From the NCBI GenBank assembly GCA_020403045.1, contig JADBYK010000021.1:1-64000 (forward strand): a stretch of DNA of 64,000 nucleotides, read 5' to 3'. Of the stretch, positions 43,895 to 54,058 are shown piece after piece. The notes under the pieces are model-generated. The model saw only the letters and a list, made by a program, of their open reading frames with translations, did no database searches and was not told the DNA's origin. Numbering within the stretch: the first letter of the stretch is position 1; each line of letters opens with the position of its first letter. A program made the translations under genes and the position numbers. The DNA is from Cytophagales bacterium (GTDB lineage Bacteria; Bacteroidota; Bacteroidia; Cytophagales; Cyclobacteriaceae).

Positions 43895-44999
43895 ATGACC
43901 GCTGAACAATTAAAGGACCTCAAAGCCCGTGTTGCCGCCCTCAGGCGGTATCTTTGACTACGACCGTAAAATTGTAGAGATACAAGACGAAGAACGTATT
44001 ACTCACCAAGCCGATTTTTGGAATAAGCCCAAAGAGGCGGAAGTAATCCTAAAAAATATCAGATCTAAAAAGATTTGGACAGATGCGTACGCACAGGTCA
44101 ATAAGCTGGTGGAGGATTTGGAAGTATTAAATGAGTTTCACGAAGCAGGAGATGTGAGTGAAGAAGAATTGGATGTTGAGTTTCCCAAGGTAGCCAAAGC
44201 TGTGGAGGAACTGGAATTCAAAAAAATGCTCAGCCAGGAAGAGGATCAGTTGAGTGCGGTGCTAGAGATAAATCCTGGTGCAGGTGGAACGGAAAGCAAT
44301 GATTGGGCAGATATGATCAACCGCATGTACATCATGTGGGGGGAAAAGAATGGATACAAAGTTTCTCAAATTGATTATCAGTCGGGTGAAGTAGCGGGTA
44401 TTAAGTCGGCTACGTTAGAGATTGAAGGCCCCTTTGCTTATGGAAAATTGAAATCGGAAATAGGTGTTCATCGTTTGGTGCGCATTTCTCCATTTGATTC
44501 TAACCAACGGAGACACACATCATTTGCTTCTGTTTTTGTTTATCCCAAAGTAGACGATACCATTCAGATTGAAGTCAACCCGGCCGATATTGAAATACAA
44601 ACATCGCGCTCGGGTGGCGCGGGTGGGCAGAACGTTAACAAAGTAGAAACCAAGGTACAGCTTACTCACAAACCATCAGGAATTGTAATTGTGTGCCAGG
44701 TGGAACGAAGTCAGCACGCCAATCGCGAACGCGCCATGCAAATGTTGAAATCAAAATTGTACCAGCGCGAAATGGAAAAGCGCAACGCAGCACGCGATAA
44801 AGTGGAGGCTGGAAAGATGAAGATTGATTTTGGTTCGCAAATTAGAAACTACGTGCTGCATCCGTATAAATTGGTAAAAGATGCAAGGACAGGCGTGGAG
44901 AGTCACGATGCGCAGGGTGTGCTCGATGGTGACCTCGATGATTTTATTAAAGCATATTTATTAGAAGGCCAGGAGGCGGCAACAAAGAATGAATCCTAA
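43895..44999 (+). CDS. prfB: Peptide chain release factor 2, programmed +1 frameshift
   Basis: RF2 recognises UGA and UAA and releases the finished protein. The first 20 codons run from ATG 43895 to CTT at 43952-43954, then an in-frame TGA; after a +1 slip reading continues at 43956 to the stop at 44999, about 367 aa in all. The tripeptide SPF ([10 protein letters not shown]) and the catalytic GGQ ([16 protein letters not shown]) are present. The frameshift gives autoregulation by RF2 level. The 3' end overlaps the MFS gene by 11 bp. Confidence 0.96.
43943..43957 (+). promoter_or_regulatory. prfB +1 frameshift site
   Basis: AGGCGGTATCTTTGA matches the classical prfB recoding site: a Shine-Dalgarno-like AGGCGG, then TAT CTT and the slow stop TGA followed by C. 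Confidence 0.95.
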
Positions 45000-46164
45000 G
45001 CCAGCTTCACACGCCTACTCATCACAGTTTTGGTTTTTGTGTATCAGTTCTGTGCTGTTTTTTGCCAGCTTTAACATGCTCATTCCGGAATTGCCGGATT
45101 TTCTGAGCAATCTTGGAGGAGCAGACTACAAGGGCTTTATTATTTCTTTATTTACGCTTACCGCGATGTTATCTCGCCCGTTCAGCGGTAAACTAACTGA
45201 TCGATGGGGGAGGAAGCCTGTGATGTTAGTGGGTAGTGTAGTTTGTTTGATCTGTAGTTTTTTATACCCCGTTCTTACCTCTGTTGCGGGATTTCTTTTG
45301 TTACGACTTGTTCATGGTTTTTCAACAGGTTTTTCACCTACAGGAGTTGCCGCCTACATCACTGACACCATTCCATCTAACAAAAGGGGCGAAGCCATGG
45401 GATGGATTGGGACGGCAGGAGCTGTGGGGATGGCAGGTGGCCCGGCCATTGGTGGCGCTGTGGCAAATAATTTTGGTATCTCGGTTATGTTTTATGTGTC
45501 TTCTCTTTTTGCGTTTCTATCAATCGTTATTATGATGCAAGTAAGAGAGACATTGAAAGAAAAAAAGAAAGTGGCATTGGATGTTTTAAAAGTATCCAGA
45601 AAGGATATCTTCGAACCTAGCGTTTTTGCTCCTGCTTTTGTTATGCTCTTGACTGCTTATTCCTATGGAACGGCCTTCACATTACTTCCCGATTTTGGCT
45701 CTGCGATGGGCATCAAGAACAAAGGGCTCCTGTTTACATTTCTAACCGTTTCGAGCTTAGTCATTCGGTTGGTGGCGGGCAAAGCGTCTGATCGGTATGG
45801 GCGCGTGGCAGTGTTGAAATTGTCAATTCCCCTTATGCTAGTCGCGATGCTCACATTTGGATTAGCCAACAATTCAATGCTACTGATCATTGGTGCCATC
45901 TTGTACGGATTAGCGCAGGGGTCTACGTCACCAACACTATTGGCGTGGGCAACCGACTTGTGCGATGAAGAACATAGAGGCCGGGGCATTGCTTCTTTTT
46001 ATATCTTTATGGAAATGGGTATCGGTCTGGGCGCACTTGTTTCATCATTTATTTACGGCAACGATACAAGTCATTTTTTCATCACCTTTAGCGTCTGTGC
46101 TGCTTTGTGTGGTGTAGCCCTCTTATTTTTAGTTATGCGAAAAAAGAGAACGTATGCAAGTTAG
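44989..46164 (+). CDS. MFS transporter
   Basis: A 391-aa major facilitator with about twelve helices. The loop 2-3 motif is [14 protein letters not shown], the repeat in the second half is [14 protein letters not shown], and motif C-like [19 protein letters not shown] marks a drug:H+ antiporter-type exporter. The substrate is unknown. It overlaps prfB and the YhhN gene, so the three are probably cotranscribed. Confidence 0.9.
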   Translation: MNPKPASHAYSSQFWFLCISSVLFFASFNMLIPELPDFLSNLGGADYKGFIISLFTLTAMLSRPFSGKLTDRWGRKPVMLVGSVVCLICSFLYPVLTSVAGFLLLRLVHGFSTGFSPTGVAAYITDTIPSNKRGEAMGWIGTAGAVGMAGGPAIGGAVANNFGISVMFYVSSLFAFLSIVIMMQVRETLKEKKKVALDVLKVSRKDIFEPSVFAPAFVMLLTAYSYGTAFTLLPDFGSAMGIKNKGLLFTFLTVSSLVIRLVAGKASDRYGRVAVLKLSIPLMLVAMLTFGLANNSMLLIIGAILYGLAQGSTSPTLLAWATDLCDEEHRGRGIASFYIFMEMGIGLGALVSSFIYGNDTSHFFITFSVCAALCGVALLFLVMRKKRTYAS

Positions 46165-46837
46165 AAGAGACCTTCCAGTTTTGATCTTTGCCGTTGGCGT
46201 AAGCGCAGAATTGGGGACAGCTATTTTTGATTACCCGGGGCACTCTTTAATTTTCAAGCCACTGATCATGATTGGATTGATGGCCTACTATTACGCGTTG
46301 TCGCCCGCGCGATCGCGTTTGTTTTTGGTTGCTTTATTTTTTTGTTGGTTGGGTGATGTTTTTTTAATCTTTCAATCGACCGATCCACTATTTTTCATTG
46401 GTGGCTTGGCTAGTTTTTTGGCGGGTCACATTGTGTACATCTTTTGTTATCGTCAACTGCAGATAATCACGTCATCAAAAGAGCTCTTAGGCTCGCAAAA
46501 AGTTCGCTTTGCTTTTCCGATTATTCTGGCAGGTACCGGATTGGTTACGATACTTTATCCTTTATTGGGCGAATTGCGGATACCGGTGATGATTTATGCG
46601 TTAGTCATTACCCTAATGGCATTGACAGCTTTATTTCGGTATGGGCGCACCAATTCCAAGAGTTTCTTTTTGATATTTATTGGCGCTGTATTATTTATGG
46701 TTTCTGATTCGCTACTCGCAATTAATAAATTTCATCACGCGTTTTCCGCTGCGGGTGCGCTCGTTATGCTAACGTATAGTGTCGCTCAGTTTCTAATTGT
46801 AGAAGGTGCACTGGCACACGAAAAGAAAGGCGATTAG
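46154..46837 (+). CDS. YhhN/TMEM86 family, lysoplasmalogenase-like
   Basis: A 227-aa membrane protein with about eight helices. The conserved parts LIFKPLIMIGLMAYYYAL, CWLGDVFLIF, LASFLAGHIVYIFCY and GAVLFMVSDSLLAINKF are typical of YhhN. Characterised relatives hydrolyse the vinyl ether bond of lysoplasmalogens; whether plasmalogens occur here is unknown. It overlaps the MFS gene by 11 bp and the convergent mgtC-like gene by 4 bp. Confidence 0.88.
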   Translation: MQVRRDLPVLIFAVGVSAELGTAIFDYPGHSLIFKPLIMIGLMAYYYALSPARSRLFLVALFFCWLGDVFLIFQSTDPLFFIGGLASFLAGHIVYIFCYRQLQIITSSKELLGSQKVRFAFPIILAGTGLVTILYPLLGELRIPVMIYALVITLMALTALFRYGRTNSKSFFLIFIGAVLFMVSDSLLAINKFHHAFSAAGALVMLTYSVAQFLIVEGALAHEKKGD

Positions 46838-47472
46838 TAGTCGTATGATTTTACACGATCATCGTCTTTGAGCCACGTATTGAAATGGTCGAGCTTTTTT
46901 TCTTTTCCAAAGACATCATAGACTAAAACAAATTGAGATACCTCTTTTAAGTCGCGTTTTTTCTTGAAGCCCAAATCTAATTTTTTCAAGTGGTCTTCAA
47001 GATGTTTTTCAAAGTCACCCCTGGGCGCGATGGTTAGTTTATAGCTGCGCGACTGGTGCCAACGTTCAATTACAGTCTGAATTTTTTCTAAAGCAGTCAA
47101 TACGATTAACACAACCACGGAACTTACAACGGCAATAAAGTACTCGCCCGCTCCTACGGCCATCCCGAGCGCTGCTGAAATCCAGATGGTTGTGGCGGTA
47201 GTTATACCAGTAATGGTCATGCCATCTTTAAATATCACACCCGCTCCGAGAAAGCCAACTCCCGTCACGAGTGTGGAGGCGATGCGGTCGGGTGTGTCTC
47301 CCCCGAGTACCATTGAAAGTTCGGTGAAAATAGTAGAGCCCAAACAGATCATGATCATGGTTCGTAGTCCTGCAGCCTTGCTTCTGTATTCCCTTTCTAG
47401 GCCGATGGCTGTTCCAATGCAGAAGGAAAGCAATAGTCGCAAACCCATTTCAACATCTACGTTCATGTCCAT
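46834..47472 (-). CDS. MgtC/SapB family membrane protein
   Basis: A 212-aa protein with an N-terminal MgtC domain of about five helices: SFCIGTAIGLEREYRSKAAG, LRTMIMICLGSTIFT, VTGVGFLGAGVIFKDG and ATTIWISAALGMAVGAG. The C-terminal 70 residues form a soluble ACT-like domain. MgtC proteins are tied to low-magnesium survival and, in some bacteria, control of the ATP synthase. Confidence 0.92.
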   Translation of the reverse strand: MDMNVDVEMGLRLLLSFCIGTAIGLEREYRSKAAGLRTMIMICLGSTIFTELSMVLGGDTPDRIASTLVTGVGFLGAGVIFKDGMTITGITTATTIWISAALGMAVGAGEYFIAVVSSVVVLIVLTALEKIQTVIERWHQSRSYKLTIAPRGDFEKHLEDHLKKLDLGFKKKRDLKEVSQFVLVYDVFGKEKKLDHFNTWLKDDDRVKSYDY

Positions 47473-47513
47473 AATTCTTTTTTATTAGGAAATGTAGTCA
47501 CTAATATCTAAAA

Positions 47514-47541
47514 CAAAAAAGCGGAGGTTCTCACCCCCGCT
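47514..47541 (-). terminator. Intrinsic terminator of the head-GIN gene
   Basis: On the minus strand AGCGGGGG ... CCTCCGCT forms a stem with one mismatch followed by TTTTTTG. It lies just after the head-GIN gene stop and before mgtC. Confidence 0.8.
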
Positions 47542-47568
47542 CACTTTGAAATACATTAGGTATCTATG

Positions 47569-48381
47569 TTACATTTTTCTCACTTTCCCACTTCCAGAAG
47601 AGTTACCCCGCACGTGATTCGGATTTCCCTTGTAGCTGACAGTTCCGCTGCCTGAAATATTGGCGTCCAACTCGCTCTTCACATTGATTTCTACATCGCC
47701 TGATCCGGAGATGCGGATATCACATTTGTCAACTTCAAGATTGGAAGCATATACCTTTCCCGAACCGCTAATGTTTGTTTTTATTTCGTTGGCCGTTCCG
47801 CTGCCTTCAAATTTTCCTGATCCCGAGATGTCAATGTTCGCGCCTTCTTTAATGGTCAATGAAGCAATGACTCTACCTGACCCACTGATATCACTTTCAA
47901 TACTGCGGCAGTTGCCTTTTACATCAATTCTTCCCGAGCCGGATACATCAGCTTCTACCTCTCCGCTGGCGTTGATGTTTGTTTGAAGGGATCCTGATCC
48001 GCTGACATTTAAATCCATTTGATCGGTGTTGATTCGTCCTTCTGTGATCAATTCACCAGAACCTGAAACACTAAGGCCAGTAATATCTTTTACAGTAATG
48101 TACACCATAATACGCTCGGTGTCACGCCAGCCCCAATTCCATTTTTCTTCGTTTCCAATCACCAGCCTATCGCCTTTCACTTCCGTCTCAATTTTAGACA
48201 ATGTGGTTTTATCTCCTTCTATCTCTACTTTTTGCGGGCTTCCCTGACGCACTACCAATTTGCCTGGCACGCGAAATGAGATTTTTGTAAAAGTGCCCAC
48301 ACTGCGAATTTCTTTTGATTGACCAAAAGCAGAGGTGAATCCAACCAGCGCCATTACAAGAAAGGGAATCATTTTTTTCAT
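47569..48381 (-). CDS. Head-GIN domain (DUF2807) exported protein
   Basis: A 270-aa secreted protein with signal peptide (IPFLVMALVGFTSAFGQ). It is composed of a repetitive beta-helix in which SGSG recurs about every 20 residues (LSVSGSGELITEGRINT, LNVSGSGSLQTNINA, ADVSGSGRIDVKGNC and so on, around nine times). The N-terminal GTFTKISFRVPGKLVV is the conserved DUF2807 entry. A role in adhesion or envelope structure is assumed for the family, not proven. Confidence 0.9.
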   Translation of the reverse strand: MKKMIPFLVMALVGFTSAFGQSKEIRSVGTFTKISFRVPGKLVVRQGSPQKVEIEGDKTTLSKIETEVKGDRLVIGNEEKWNWGWRDTERIMVYITVKDITGLSVSGSGELITEGRINTDQMDLNVSGSGSLQTNINASGEVEADVSGSGRIDVKGNCRSIESDISGSGRVIASLTIKEGANIDISGSGKFEGSGTANEIKTNISGSGKVYASNLEVDKCDIRISGSGDVEINVKSELDANISGSGTVSYKGNPNHVRGNSSGSGKVRKM

Positions 48382-48583
48382 ACAATAAGTTGTTAAGATT
48401 TGTTAGTTGCGATGCATAGACAAGCTGAAAGTAGAAAGGGTTGCATCTGCTTGTGATGAATTAGACGAGTTTATTTGCTAATGGGTTGCATCAAATTTCC
48501 TATCTCCATTTTTTTGAGCCTATCCTTACTACCAAAGACTTCTGTTTTTTGCCTATTTTGGGTTTATTTTGAAATAATAGGCT

Positions 48584-49816
48584 TTGACTTCATCACGTAC
48601 CCCCGCCCTTGGATTTATTTTTGTTACGATCTTAATTGATTGCATCGGTTTTGGTGTCATTGTACCAGTTATGCCCGCATTGATTATGGAGTTGGGGCAG
48701 GTGGGGAACAGTGAGGCTTCACGGTTGGGTGGTTATTTGCTTTTTGCGTTTGCAGCGATGCAATTTTTGTGTTCTCCGATTATGGGTGCGCTTAGCGACC
48801 AATACGGAAGGCGCCCGGTGCTGCTTGCCTCACTTTTAGGCTTTGGACTAGATTACATTTTATTGGCATTTGCCCCAACTATTGGCTGGCTTTTTTTAGG
48901 TCGGCTTGTTGCGGGCGGTATGGGCGCAAGTTTCACAACAGCAGGTGCGTATATAGCTGATATTAGTGAACCCGAAAAGAGGGCGCAGAATTTTGGAATG
49001 ATTGGTGCAGCATTTGGGTTAGGTTTCATCATTGGCCCCGCGATCGGTGGGCTTTTGGGTAACTATGGAGCCAGAATTCCATTTTTAGTTGCCGCTGGGC
49101 TTAGTCTCGTCAATTGCCTATACGGTTTTTTTATTCTTCCTGAGTCGTTAAAGACGGAAAATAGAAGAGCGTTTGATTGGAAAAGGGCTAATCCAATTAA
49201 TTCGCTACTCAACTTAAAACGTTACCCATTGATCATCGGACTAGTTGCCTCGCTGGTATTAATTTACATAGCGGCACACGCGGTGCAAAGCAATTGGTCG
49301 TTTTATACCATTGAGAAATTTAAATGGAGCCCTGCCATGATCGGTTGGTCATTGACGGCTGTAGGCGTTTTGATTTCGGCTGTGCAGGGTGGATTGATTC
49401 GCGTTGTCATTCCAAAGTGGGGGCAAAAAAGATCGCTTTATATCGGATTAGGCTTGTATGTAATTGGCTTCGTTTTGTTCAGTTTTGCTACTGCCGGTTG
49501 GATGATGTTTGTGTTTCTGATTCCGTACTGTCTGGGAGGAATTGCCGGACCCGCACTTCAGGGAATTATATCTACTCAAGTACCAGCCAATGAGCAGGGA
49601 GAGTTGCAAGGCGCATTAACGGGATTAATGAGTGCCACTTCTATTGCAGGTCCATTGTTAATGACGCAGTTGTTCAGTTATTTCACCTCACCGAGTTCGC
49701 CAATATATTTTCCGGGAGCGCCCATGCTCATGGGGGCGTTTCTAACATTTCTGAGTTTGCTGTTGGCGATGCGTGCGCTACAGCATTTTTCGCACCCAGG
49801 TTCGCAAAAGGCCTAG
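48584..49816 (+). CDS. MFS transporter, TetA-like
   Basis: A 410-aa twelve-helix exporter of the DHA1 group close to tetracycline-type pumps. It has [16 protein letters not shown] in helix 1, the loop motif [35 protein letters not shown] and motif [19 protein letters not shown]. The start must be TTG at 48584, since no ATG precedes helix 1. Resistance to a drug is possible, but most chromosomal members have unknown substrates. Confidence 0.9.
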   Translation: MTSSRTPALGFIFVTILIDCIGFGVIVPVMPALIMELGQVGNSEASRLGGYLLFAFAAMQFLCSPIMGALSDQYGRRPVLLASLLGFGLDYILLAFAPTIGWLFLGRLVAGGMGASFTTAGAYIADISEPEKRAQNFGMIGAAFGLGFIIGPAIGGLLGNYGARIPFLVAAGLSLVNCLYGFFILPESLKTENRRAFDWKRANPINSLLNLKRYPLIIGLVASLVLIYIAAHAVQSNWSFYTIEKFKWSPAMIGWSLTAVGVLISAVQGGLIRVVIPKWGQKRSLYIGLGLYVIGFVLFSFATAGWMMFVFLIPYCLGGIAGPALQGIISTQVPANEQGELQGALTGLMSATSIAGPLLMTQLFSYFTSPSSPIYFPGAPMLMGAFLTFLSLLLAMRALQHFSHPGSQKA

Positions 49817-49868
49817 GCAGCAAGGCGTTCAGTTTTTTCTGGAAGGTGACAAAAGTCATTTTCTAAAA

Positions 49869-49880
49869 TGATCACAATCA
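49869..49880 (+). promoter_or_regulatory. Crp/Fnr box 1 (usp-ccoI-ccoS-crp)
   Basis: TGAT-CACA-ATCA fits TGAT-N4-ATCA. Its centre is 29.5 bp before TATTTTTG (49904-49911), a TAnnTTTG -7 element, placing the box at about -43 as for class II activation. The usp ATG is 54 bp downstream of the box. Confidence 0.65.
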
Positions 49881-49934
49881 ATTGGAACATCGCCACATTC
49901 TGTTATTTTTGGTTCAACTAAAAAATCAACCTTT

Positions 49935-50771
49935 ATGAAAAAGATATTAGTTCCATGTGATTTTTCTGATCCGGCTGTACAAGCTTTCAAGTTGGCTGTG
50001 GAAATAGGTCGGCAAAGCAAGGGGGAGGTGTTTTTACTCAACGTAGTGGAAGTGCCTGTGATGCACGAAACGGTTATCATGCCCACACTCTATTTCGAGC
50101 AGTCATTTATGAACGAGACAAAAGCAGCAGCCGAAAAGAAGTTTGCAAAGATGGTTGAAAAATGGGCAGAGGACGGCCCACCTGTTTCTTTCATTGTCGA
50201 ATTCGGTGCAACCTCTCCCACCATTAAACAGTTCATCGCTGATAAGAAAATTGATCTGGTAGTAATGGGCACTCATGGTGCTTCGGGCGCAAAAGAGTTT
50301 TTGATTGGATCGAATACTGAGAAAATTGTTCGGGGATCCACCGTGCCGGTGTTGGCTATAAAAAAGGCTGTAAAAATGACGAGCATAAAAGACATCGTGT
50401 TTGCTAATGATTTAGATCTGGAGGCTGAGGAGCTAACACTAAAAGTCAAGCAATTACAGAATTTCTTCAATGCGAAATTGCATGTGTTGTATGTAAACAC
50501 CCCCGGTTCTTTTAAGAGAGATTCTGTTACCAATAAGGCACTCAAGGATTTTGCAAAACGATTCATGTTAAAAGATTACACGCTGAATGTGTTCAATGAT
50601 TTGGATCAGGAAAGTGGTGTTAGAAATTTTGTGCAAAGTATAGGTGCCGACATGGTGGCGATGGCAACGCATGGCAGAAAAGGACTCAATCATTTTCTAT
50701 CCGGAAGTATTGCCGAGGATGTGGTCAACCATTTGGAGTGCCCCATCTGGACTTATCAGGCAAAGGATTGA
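49935..50771 (+). CDS. Universal stress protein, tandem UspA domains
   Basis: A 278-aa cytoplasmic protein of two Usp domains. The first has the ATP-binding motif G-x2-G-x9-GS (GTHGASGAKEFLIGS). The second has ATHGRKGLNHFLSGS, where the first Gly is Ala. It begins the block before ccoI, 37 bp away, and stands behind a Crp/Fnr box, so it is probably induced at low oxygen, as many tandem Usps are. Confidence 0.92.
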   Translation: MKKILVPCDFSDPAVQAFKLAVEIGRQSKGEVFLLNVVEVPVMHETVIMPTLYFEQSFMNETKAAAEKKFAKMVEKWAEDGPPVSFIVEFGATSPTIKQFIADKKIDLVVMGTHGASGAKEFLIGSNTEKIVRGSTVPVLAIKKAVKMTSIKDIVFANDLDLEAEELTLKVKQLQNFFNAKLHVLYVNTPGSFKRDSVTNKALKDFAKRFMLKDYTLNVFNDLDQESGVRNFVQSIGADMVAMATHGRKGLNHFLSGSIAEDVVNHLECPIWTYQAKD

Positions 50772-50808
50772 TGAGCAAAAAAAACAATTTCAGTAAGCAC
50801 GGGATCAA

Positions 50809-53187
50809 ATGGTAGAGACAGAAGTAGCCTGTTTTCATTGTGGACAAGAATGTGGATCGGATCTAGTAATAACCGATGAAAAACGGTTTTGCTGTCAGGG
50901 CTGCAAAATGGTGTATGAGATATTGAATGAGAATAATCTCTGTGAGTATTATTCCTATACAAACGCACCGGGCGTTTCCCAGCGCTTTGTGGCAGACGAG
51001 GCATATGCCTTCTTAGACGAGGCCACCATTCGGAAAAAATTGCTGTCGTTTGATTCAGATTCTTACAGTACGGTTCAATTTTTTGTGCCGGCAATCCATT
51101 GTATTTCATGTATCTGGCTATTGGAAAATCTTCAACGATTGAATATCGGTGTTTTGAAATCAGAAGTAAACTTTAGTCGGAAGCAAGTAACCATTAGCTA
51201 TAATCCCGCGTTGCTTTCGCTTTCAAAAGTAGCAGCACTGTTGGCATCGTTGGGGTATGCGCCTACTATTCGGCTGGAAACGCAAGATAAGGCAGCTACC
51301 GACCAATCATTGGTGCTCAAGTTGGCCATTGCCGGATTTTGTTTTGGAAATATCATGTTGCTCAGTTTCCCTGAGTATCTTGGACTGGATGGCTCCGATC
51401 CCGTACTAAAAGCATTATTTTCTTTTTTGAATTTTGCACTGGCAATACCAGCAGTTATTTATAGTGGGCAAGATTATTTCAGAAATGCCTGGAAGAGTTT
51501 TCAGCAAAGGCAAATCAACATTGATGTGCCTATAGCCGTTGGTTTGGCAGCTTTATTTTTGCGTAGCAGTTATGATATCTTTTCGAACACAGGTCCGGGT
51601 TACCTTGATTCACTATCCGGGCTAGTTTTCTTTTTATTGATAGGCCGTTGGTTTCAAAGCAAAACCTACGAAAGCCTTGCCTTTGATCGAGACTACAAAT
51701 CTTACTTTCCACTAGCTATCCAGAAATGGACGGGCTCGGATTGGGCACCCGTGATCGTATACGAATTACAACCAAGTGATCGCATTCGCGTTCGTCATCA
51801 GGAAATTATTCCTGCAGACAGCCGGTTGTTGAATGGTGAGACATTTGTCGATTATAGTTTCGTCACGGGCGAATCGAAACCTGTCAAGGTGGCCAAGGGT
51901 GACCTGGTGTATGCGGGCGGGCGGTTGTTGGGTCAACCTGTTGAATTAGTGGTAGAAAAGAAAACCTCACAAAGCCACCTTACCAGTTTGTGGAACAACG
52001 AGATCTTTCAGAAGGCTGAAGAAAGCGGTTACAAAAAGATAATTGACCGGGCCGCGCGTTCATTCACGTGGGCGGTGATGGCATTGGCAGTTGTGACGGC
52101 CTTGTACTGGTATTTTTTTAATCCTGCTCAAATGTGGCTGGTGATTACTTCGGTATTGATGGTGGCCTGTCCATGCGCCTTGGCCTTGGCTGCTCCATTT
52201 ACCTACGGCAATATGCTACGGGTTTTTGGGAAGCATGGTTTTTACCTTAAGAATGCAGACGTCATTGAACGACTGGCCCAAGTTGATGCTGTCGTGTTTG
52301 ACAAAACGGGTACGATTACACATGGTGCATCACATGTAAAGTTTGTGGGGGTGTTGGAAGAAGATGAATTGGTTTGGGTAAAACAGTTGACGTCTTCATC
52401 GTCTCATCCCCTTAGCAAATTAATTTCGCAATCTATTCGAAGTCATTCGACTTATCCAGAAAGTGATTTTTATGAGTTGACAGGCAAAGGTGTTGGCGGC
52501 AACGTGAATGGGCATCGTTTAAAGATTGGCTCATCTTCTTTTGTAGGTCTGACTGACGAAAAAACCACTACCTCAACACGTGTTTTTGTTTCAGTGGATC
52601 AGGAAGTGCGAGGTTACTTTAATGTAGAAACTTCCATTCGTTCAAATATCAAAGAGTTAGTGGCAGCGTTGGGTCAGAAATGTGTGGCCTTGCTCTCGGG
52701 CGATCAAAAGAGTGAAGAGCAGCGAATGCGCGAAGTTTTCCCGCTGCCCATTGAACTAAGGTTCAATCAGGACCCGCATGATAAGATGAATTACGTATCG
52801 GATTTGCAAAAGCAGGGTAGACGAGTGGTGATGTTAGGCGATGGATTGAATGACTCGGGTGCATTGAAACAAAGTCAGGTAGGTATTGCTGTAACGGACG
52901 ACACCGGTATTTTTACTCCGGCTTGTGACGGTATTTTGCAGGGCAGCCAACTGTCTCATTTTAATTCCTTTTTGAGACTGAGTAAAAGCGCTACACAAAT
53001 TTTAAAGGTCGCTTTTGGAATTTCTTTTTTCTACAACATCATCGCCTTGAGCTTTGCTGTTTCCGGAAATCTATCACCTTTGATTGCAGCTATACTCATG
53101 CCCATTAGCAGCGTGAGTGTCGTTGGTTTTAGCACGTTGGTAGTTAATTTGGCATCACGTGGATTGAATCGCTTAAAAGATCAATAA
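50809..53187 (+). CDS. ccoI: Copper-exporting P-type ATPase CcoI (FixI)
   Basis: Supplies copper for assembly of cbb3-type cytochrome oxidase. The 792-aa protein has an N-terminal cysteine domain (CFHCGQEC, CCQGCKMVY), a heavy-metal-associated domain (AIHCISCIW), eight or so helices with the CPC metal site (VACPCALALA), TGES, the phosphorylation site DKTGTIT, SHPLSK and GDGLNDSGALK. The adjoining ccoS confirms the CcoI assignment over a general copper exporter. ccoN/O/P genes are not in this window. Confidence 0.94.
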   Translation: MVETEVACFHCGQECGSDLVITDEKRFCCQGCKMVYEILNENNLCEYYSYTNAPGVSQRFVADEAYAFLDEATIRKKLLSFDSDSYSTVQFFVPAIHCISCIWLLENLQRLNIGVLKSEVNFSRKQVTISYNPALLSLSKVAALLASLGYAPTIRLETQDKAATDQSLVLKLAIAGFCFGNIMLLSFPEYLGLDGSDPVLKALFSFLNFALAIPAVIYSGQDYFRNAWKSFQQRQINIDVPIAVGLAALFLRSSYDIFSNTGPGYLDSLSGLVFFLLIGRWFQSKTYESLAFDRDYKSYFPLAIQKWTGSDWAPVIVYELQPSDRIRVRHQEIIPADSRLLNGETFVDYSFVTGESKPVKVAKGDLVYAGGRLLGQPVELVVEKKTSQSHLTSLWNNEIFQKAEESGYKKIIDRAARSFTWAVMALAVVTALYWYFFNPAQMWLVITSVLMVACPCALALAAPFTYGNMLRVFGKHGFYLKNADVIERLAQVDAVVFDKTGTITHGASHVKFVGVLEEDELVWVKQLTSSSSHPLSKLISQSIRSHSTYPESDFYELTGKGVGGNVNGHRLKIGSSSFVGLTDEKTTTSTRVFVSVDQEVRGYFNVETSIRSNIKELVAALGQKCVALLSGDQKSEEQRMREVFPLPIELRFNQDPHDKMNYVSDLQKQGRRVVMLGDGLNDSGALKQSQVGIAVTDDTGIFTPACDGILQGSQLSHFNSFLRLSKSATQILKVAFGISFFYNIIALSFAVSGNLSPLIAAILMPISSVSVVGFSTLVVNLASRGLNRLKDQ

Positions 53188-53363
53188 TGGAAATCATTAT
53201 ATTATTAATTGCTATTTCTTTGACTATTGCAGTCTTCTTTTTGGGTGCTTTTATCTGGAATATGAAAAGCGGGCAGTATGACGATACGTATGGACCGTCA
53301 GTGAGGATGTTGTTTGAGGATAAGAAAAAGGACTCTTCCAAAGACGGTGTATCCTTAAAATGA
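53187..53363 (+). CDS. ccoS: cbb3-type cytochrome oxidase assembly protein CcoS
   Basis: A 58-aa protein starting at ATG 53187, overlapping the ccoI stop (TAATG), and ending in TGA at 53361-53363. One N-terminal helix (IIILLIAISLTIAVFFLGAF) is followed by the family-typical IWNMKSGQYDDTYGPSVRML and a charged tail. CcoS is needed for cofactor loading of cbb3 oxidase. It is four bases overlapped (ATGA) by the regulator gene. Confidence 0.93.
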   Translation: MEIIILLIAISLTIAVFFLGAFIWNMKSGQYDDTYGPSVRMLFEDKKKDSSKDGVSLK

Positions 53364-53950
53364 TACCGGAGATAATCTTGAGACAATATGAGGCTTTTCG
53401 AATTTCCTTTCGAAAAGATGAGATGATATTTTTGGAAGGGGAGCAGGCGCTTCATTACTTTCAATTGGAGACAGGGGCCGTAAAAATGATTACCCGAAGT
53501 GATGAGGGTCAGGAATTTATCCAAGGTATTTCCTATAGTGGGGAAAGTTTTGGTGAGCCCCCACTGCTGTGTAATTTTCCGTATCCCAGCACTGCCTACG
53601 CAATGGTGGATACGACTATTTGGAAACTCAGAAAAGAGAAGTTCTTTGATTTAATCAAAGATCACTTTGAAATCCATTTAAAGCTCGATCAAGTTTTGTG
53701 CGAACGCTTGCGGTACAAAAGTAAAATTCTCACATCCATTGCTTTTGACGACCCTGAAAACAGAGTTTGGTGGTTAATCAACTATTTGAAAAATAAATCA
53801 GGGCACCAAAATGGAAAATTTGTTGTGCCGCTTACCCGGCAACAAATAGCGGATATGGTTGGCATGAGGGTGGAGACTGTTATTCGCACTGTGAGGAAGT
53901 TAGAAGAAAACGCAAAAGTGAGGCTCGTCAATCATAAGATTTTGGTTTGA
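53360..53950 (+). CDS. Crp/Fnr family transcriptional regulator
   Basis: A 196-aa activator with an N-terminal cyclic-nucleotide-type sensor barrel (FLEGEQALHYFQLETGAVKM, GISYSGESFGEPPLL) and a C-terminal winged helix (LTRQQIADMVGMRVETVIRT). There is no N-terminal cysteine cluster, so it is not a classical iron-sulfur FNR; heme, redox or NO sensing as in DNR-type proteins is possible. Translationally coupled to ccoS, it lies between two TGAT-N4-ATCA boxes that it may bind, including its own operon's. Confidence 0.92.
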   Translation: MIPEIILRQYEAFRISFRKDEMIFLEGEQALHYFQLETGAVKMITRSDEGQEFIQGISYSGESFGEPPLLCNFPYPSTAYAMVDTTIWKLRKEKFFDLIKDHFEIHLKLDQVLCERLRYKSKILTSIAFDDPENRVWWLINYLKNKSGHQNGKFVVPLTRQQIADMVGMRVETVIRTVRKLEENAKVRLVNHKILV

Positions 53951-53993
53951 GTAAATAAATAACTTGAGCTATTGAATAAAGACATACGTTCTG

Positions 53994-54009
53994 TATGATC
54001 TGGATCATA
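53994..54009 (+). promoter_or_regulatory. Crp/Fnr box 2 (cytochrome c-nosZ)
   Basis: TATGATCTGGATCATA is a near-perfect palindrome containing TGAT-CTGG-ATCA. Its centre is 29.5 bp before TACCTTCG (54031-54038), a -7-like element with one mismatch. The cytochrome c gene starts at 54059. Confidence 0.7.
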
Positions 54010-54058
54010 AGACCTGCATTTCAAGGCAGGTACCTTCGAGCATATAATCACAAAAACT

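Noticed and set aside
47660-48247. Plus-strand frames opposite the head-GIN gene
   Set aside because: They are shadows of the SGSG repeats on the coding strand.
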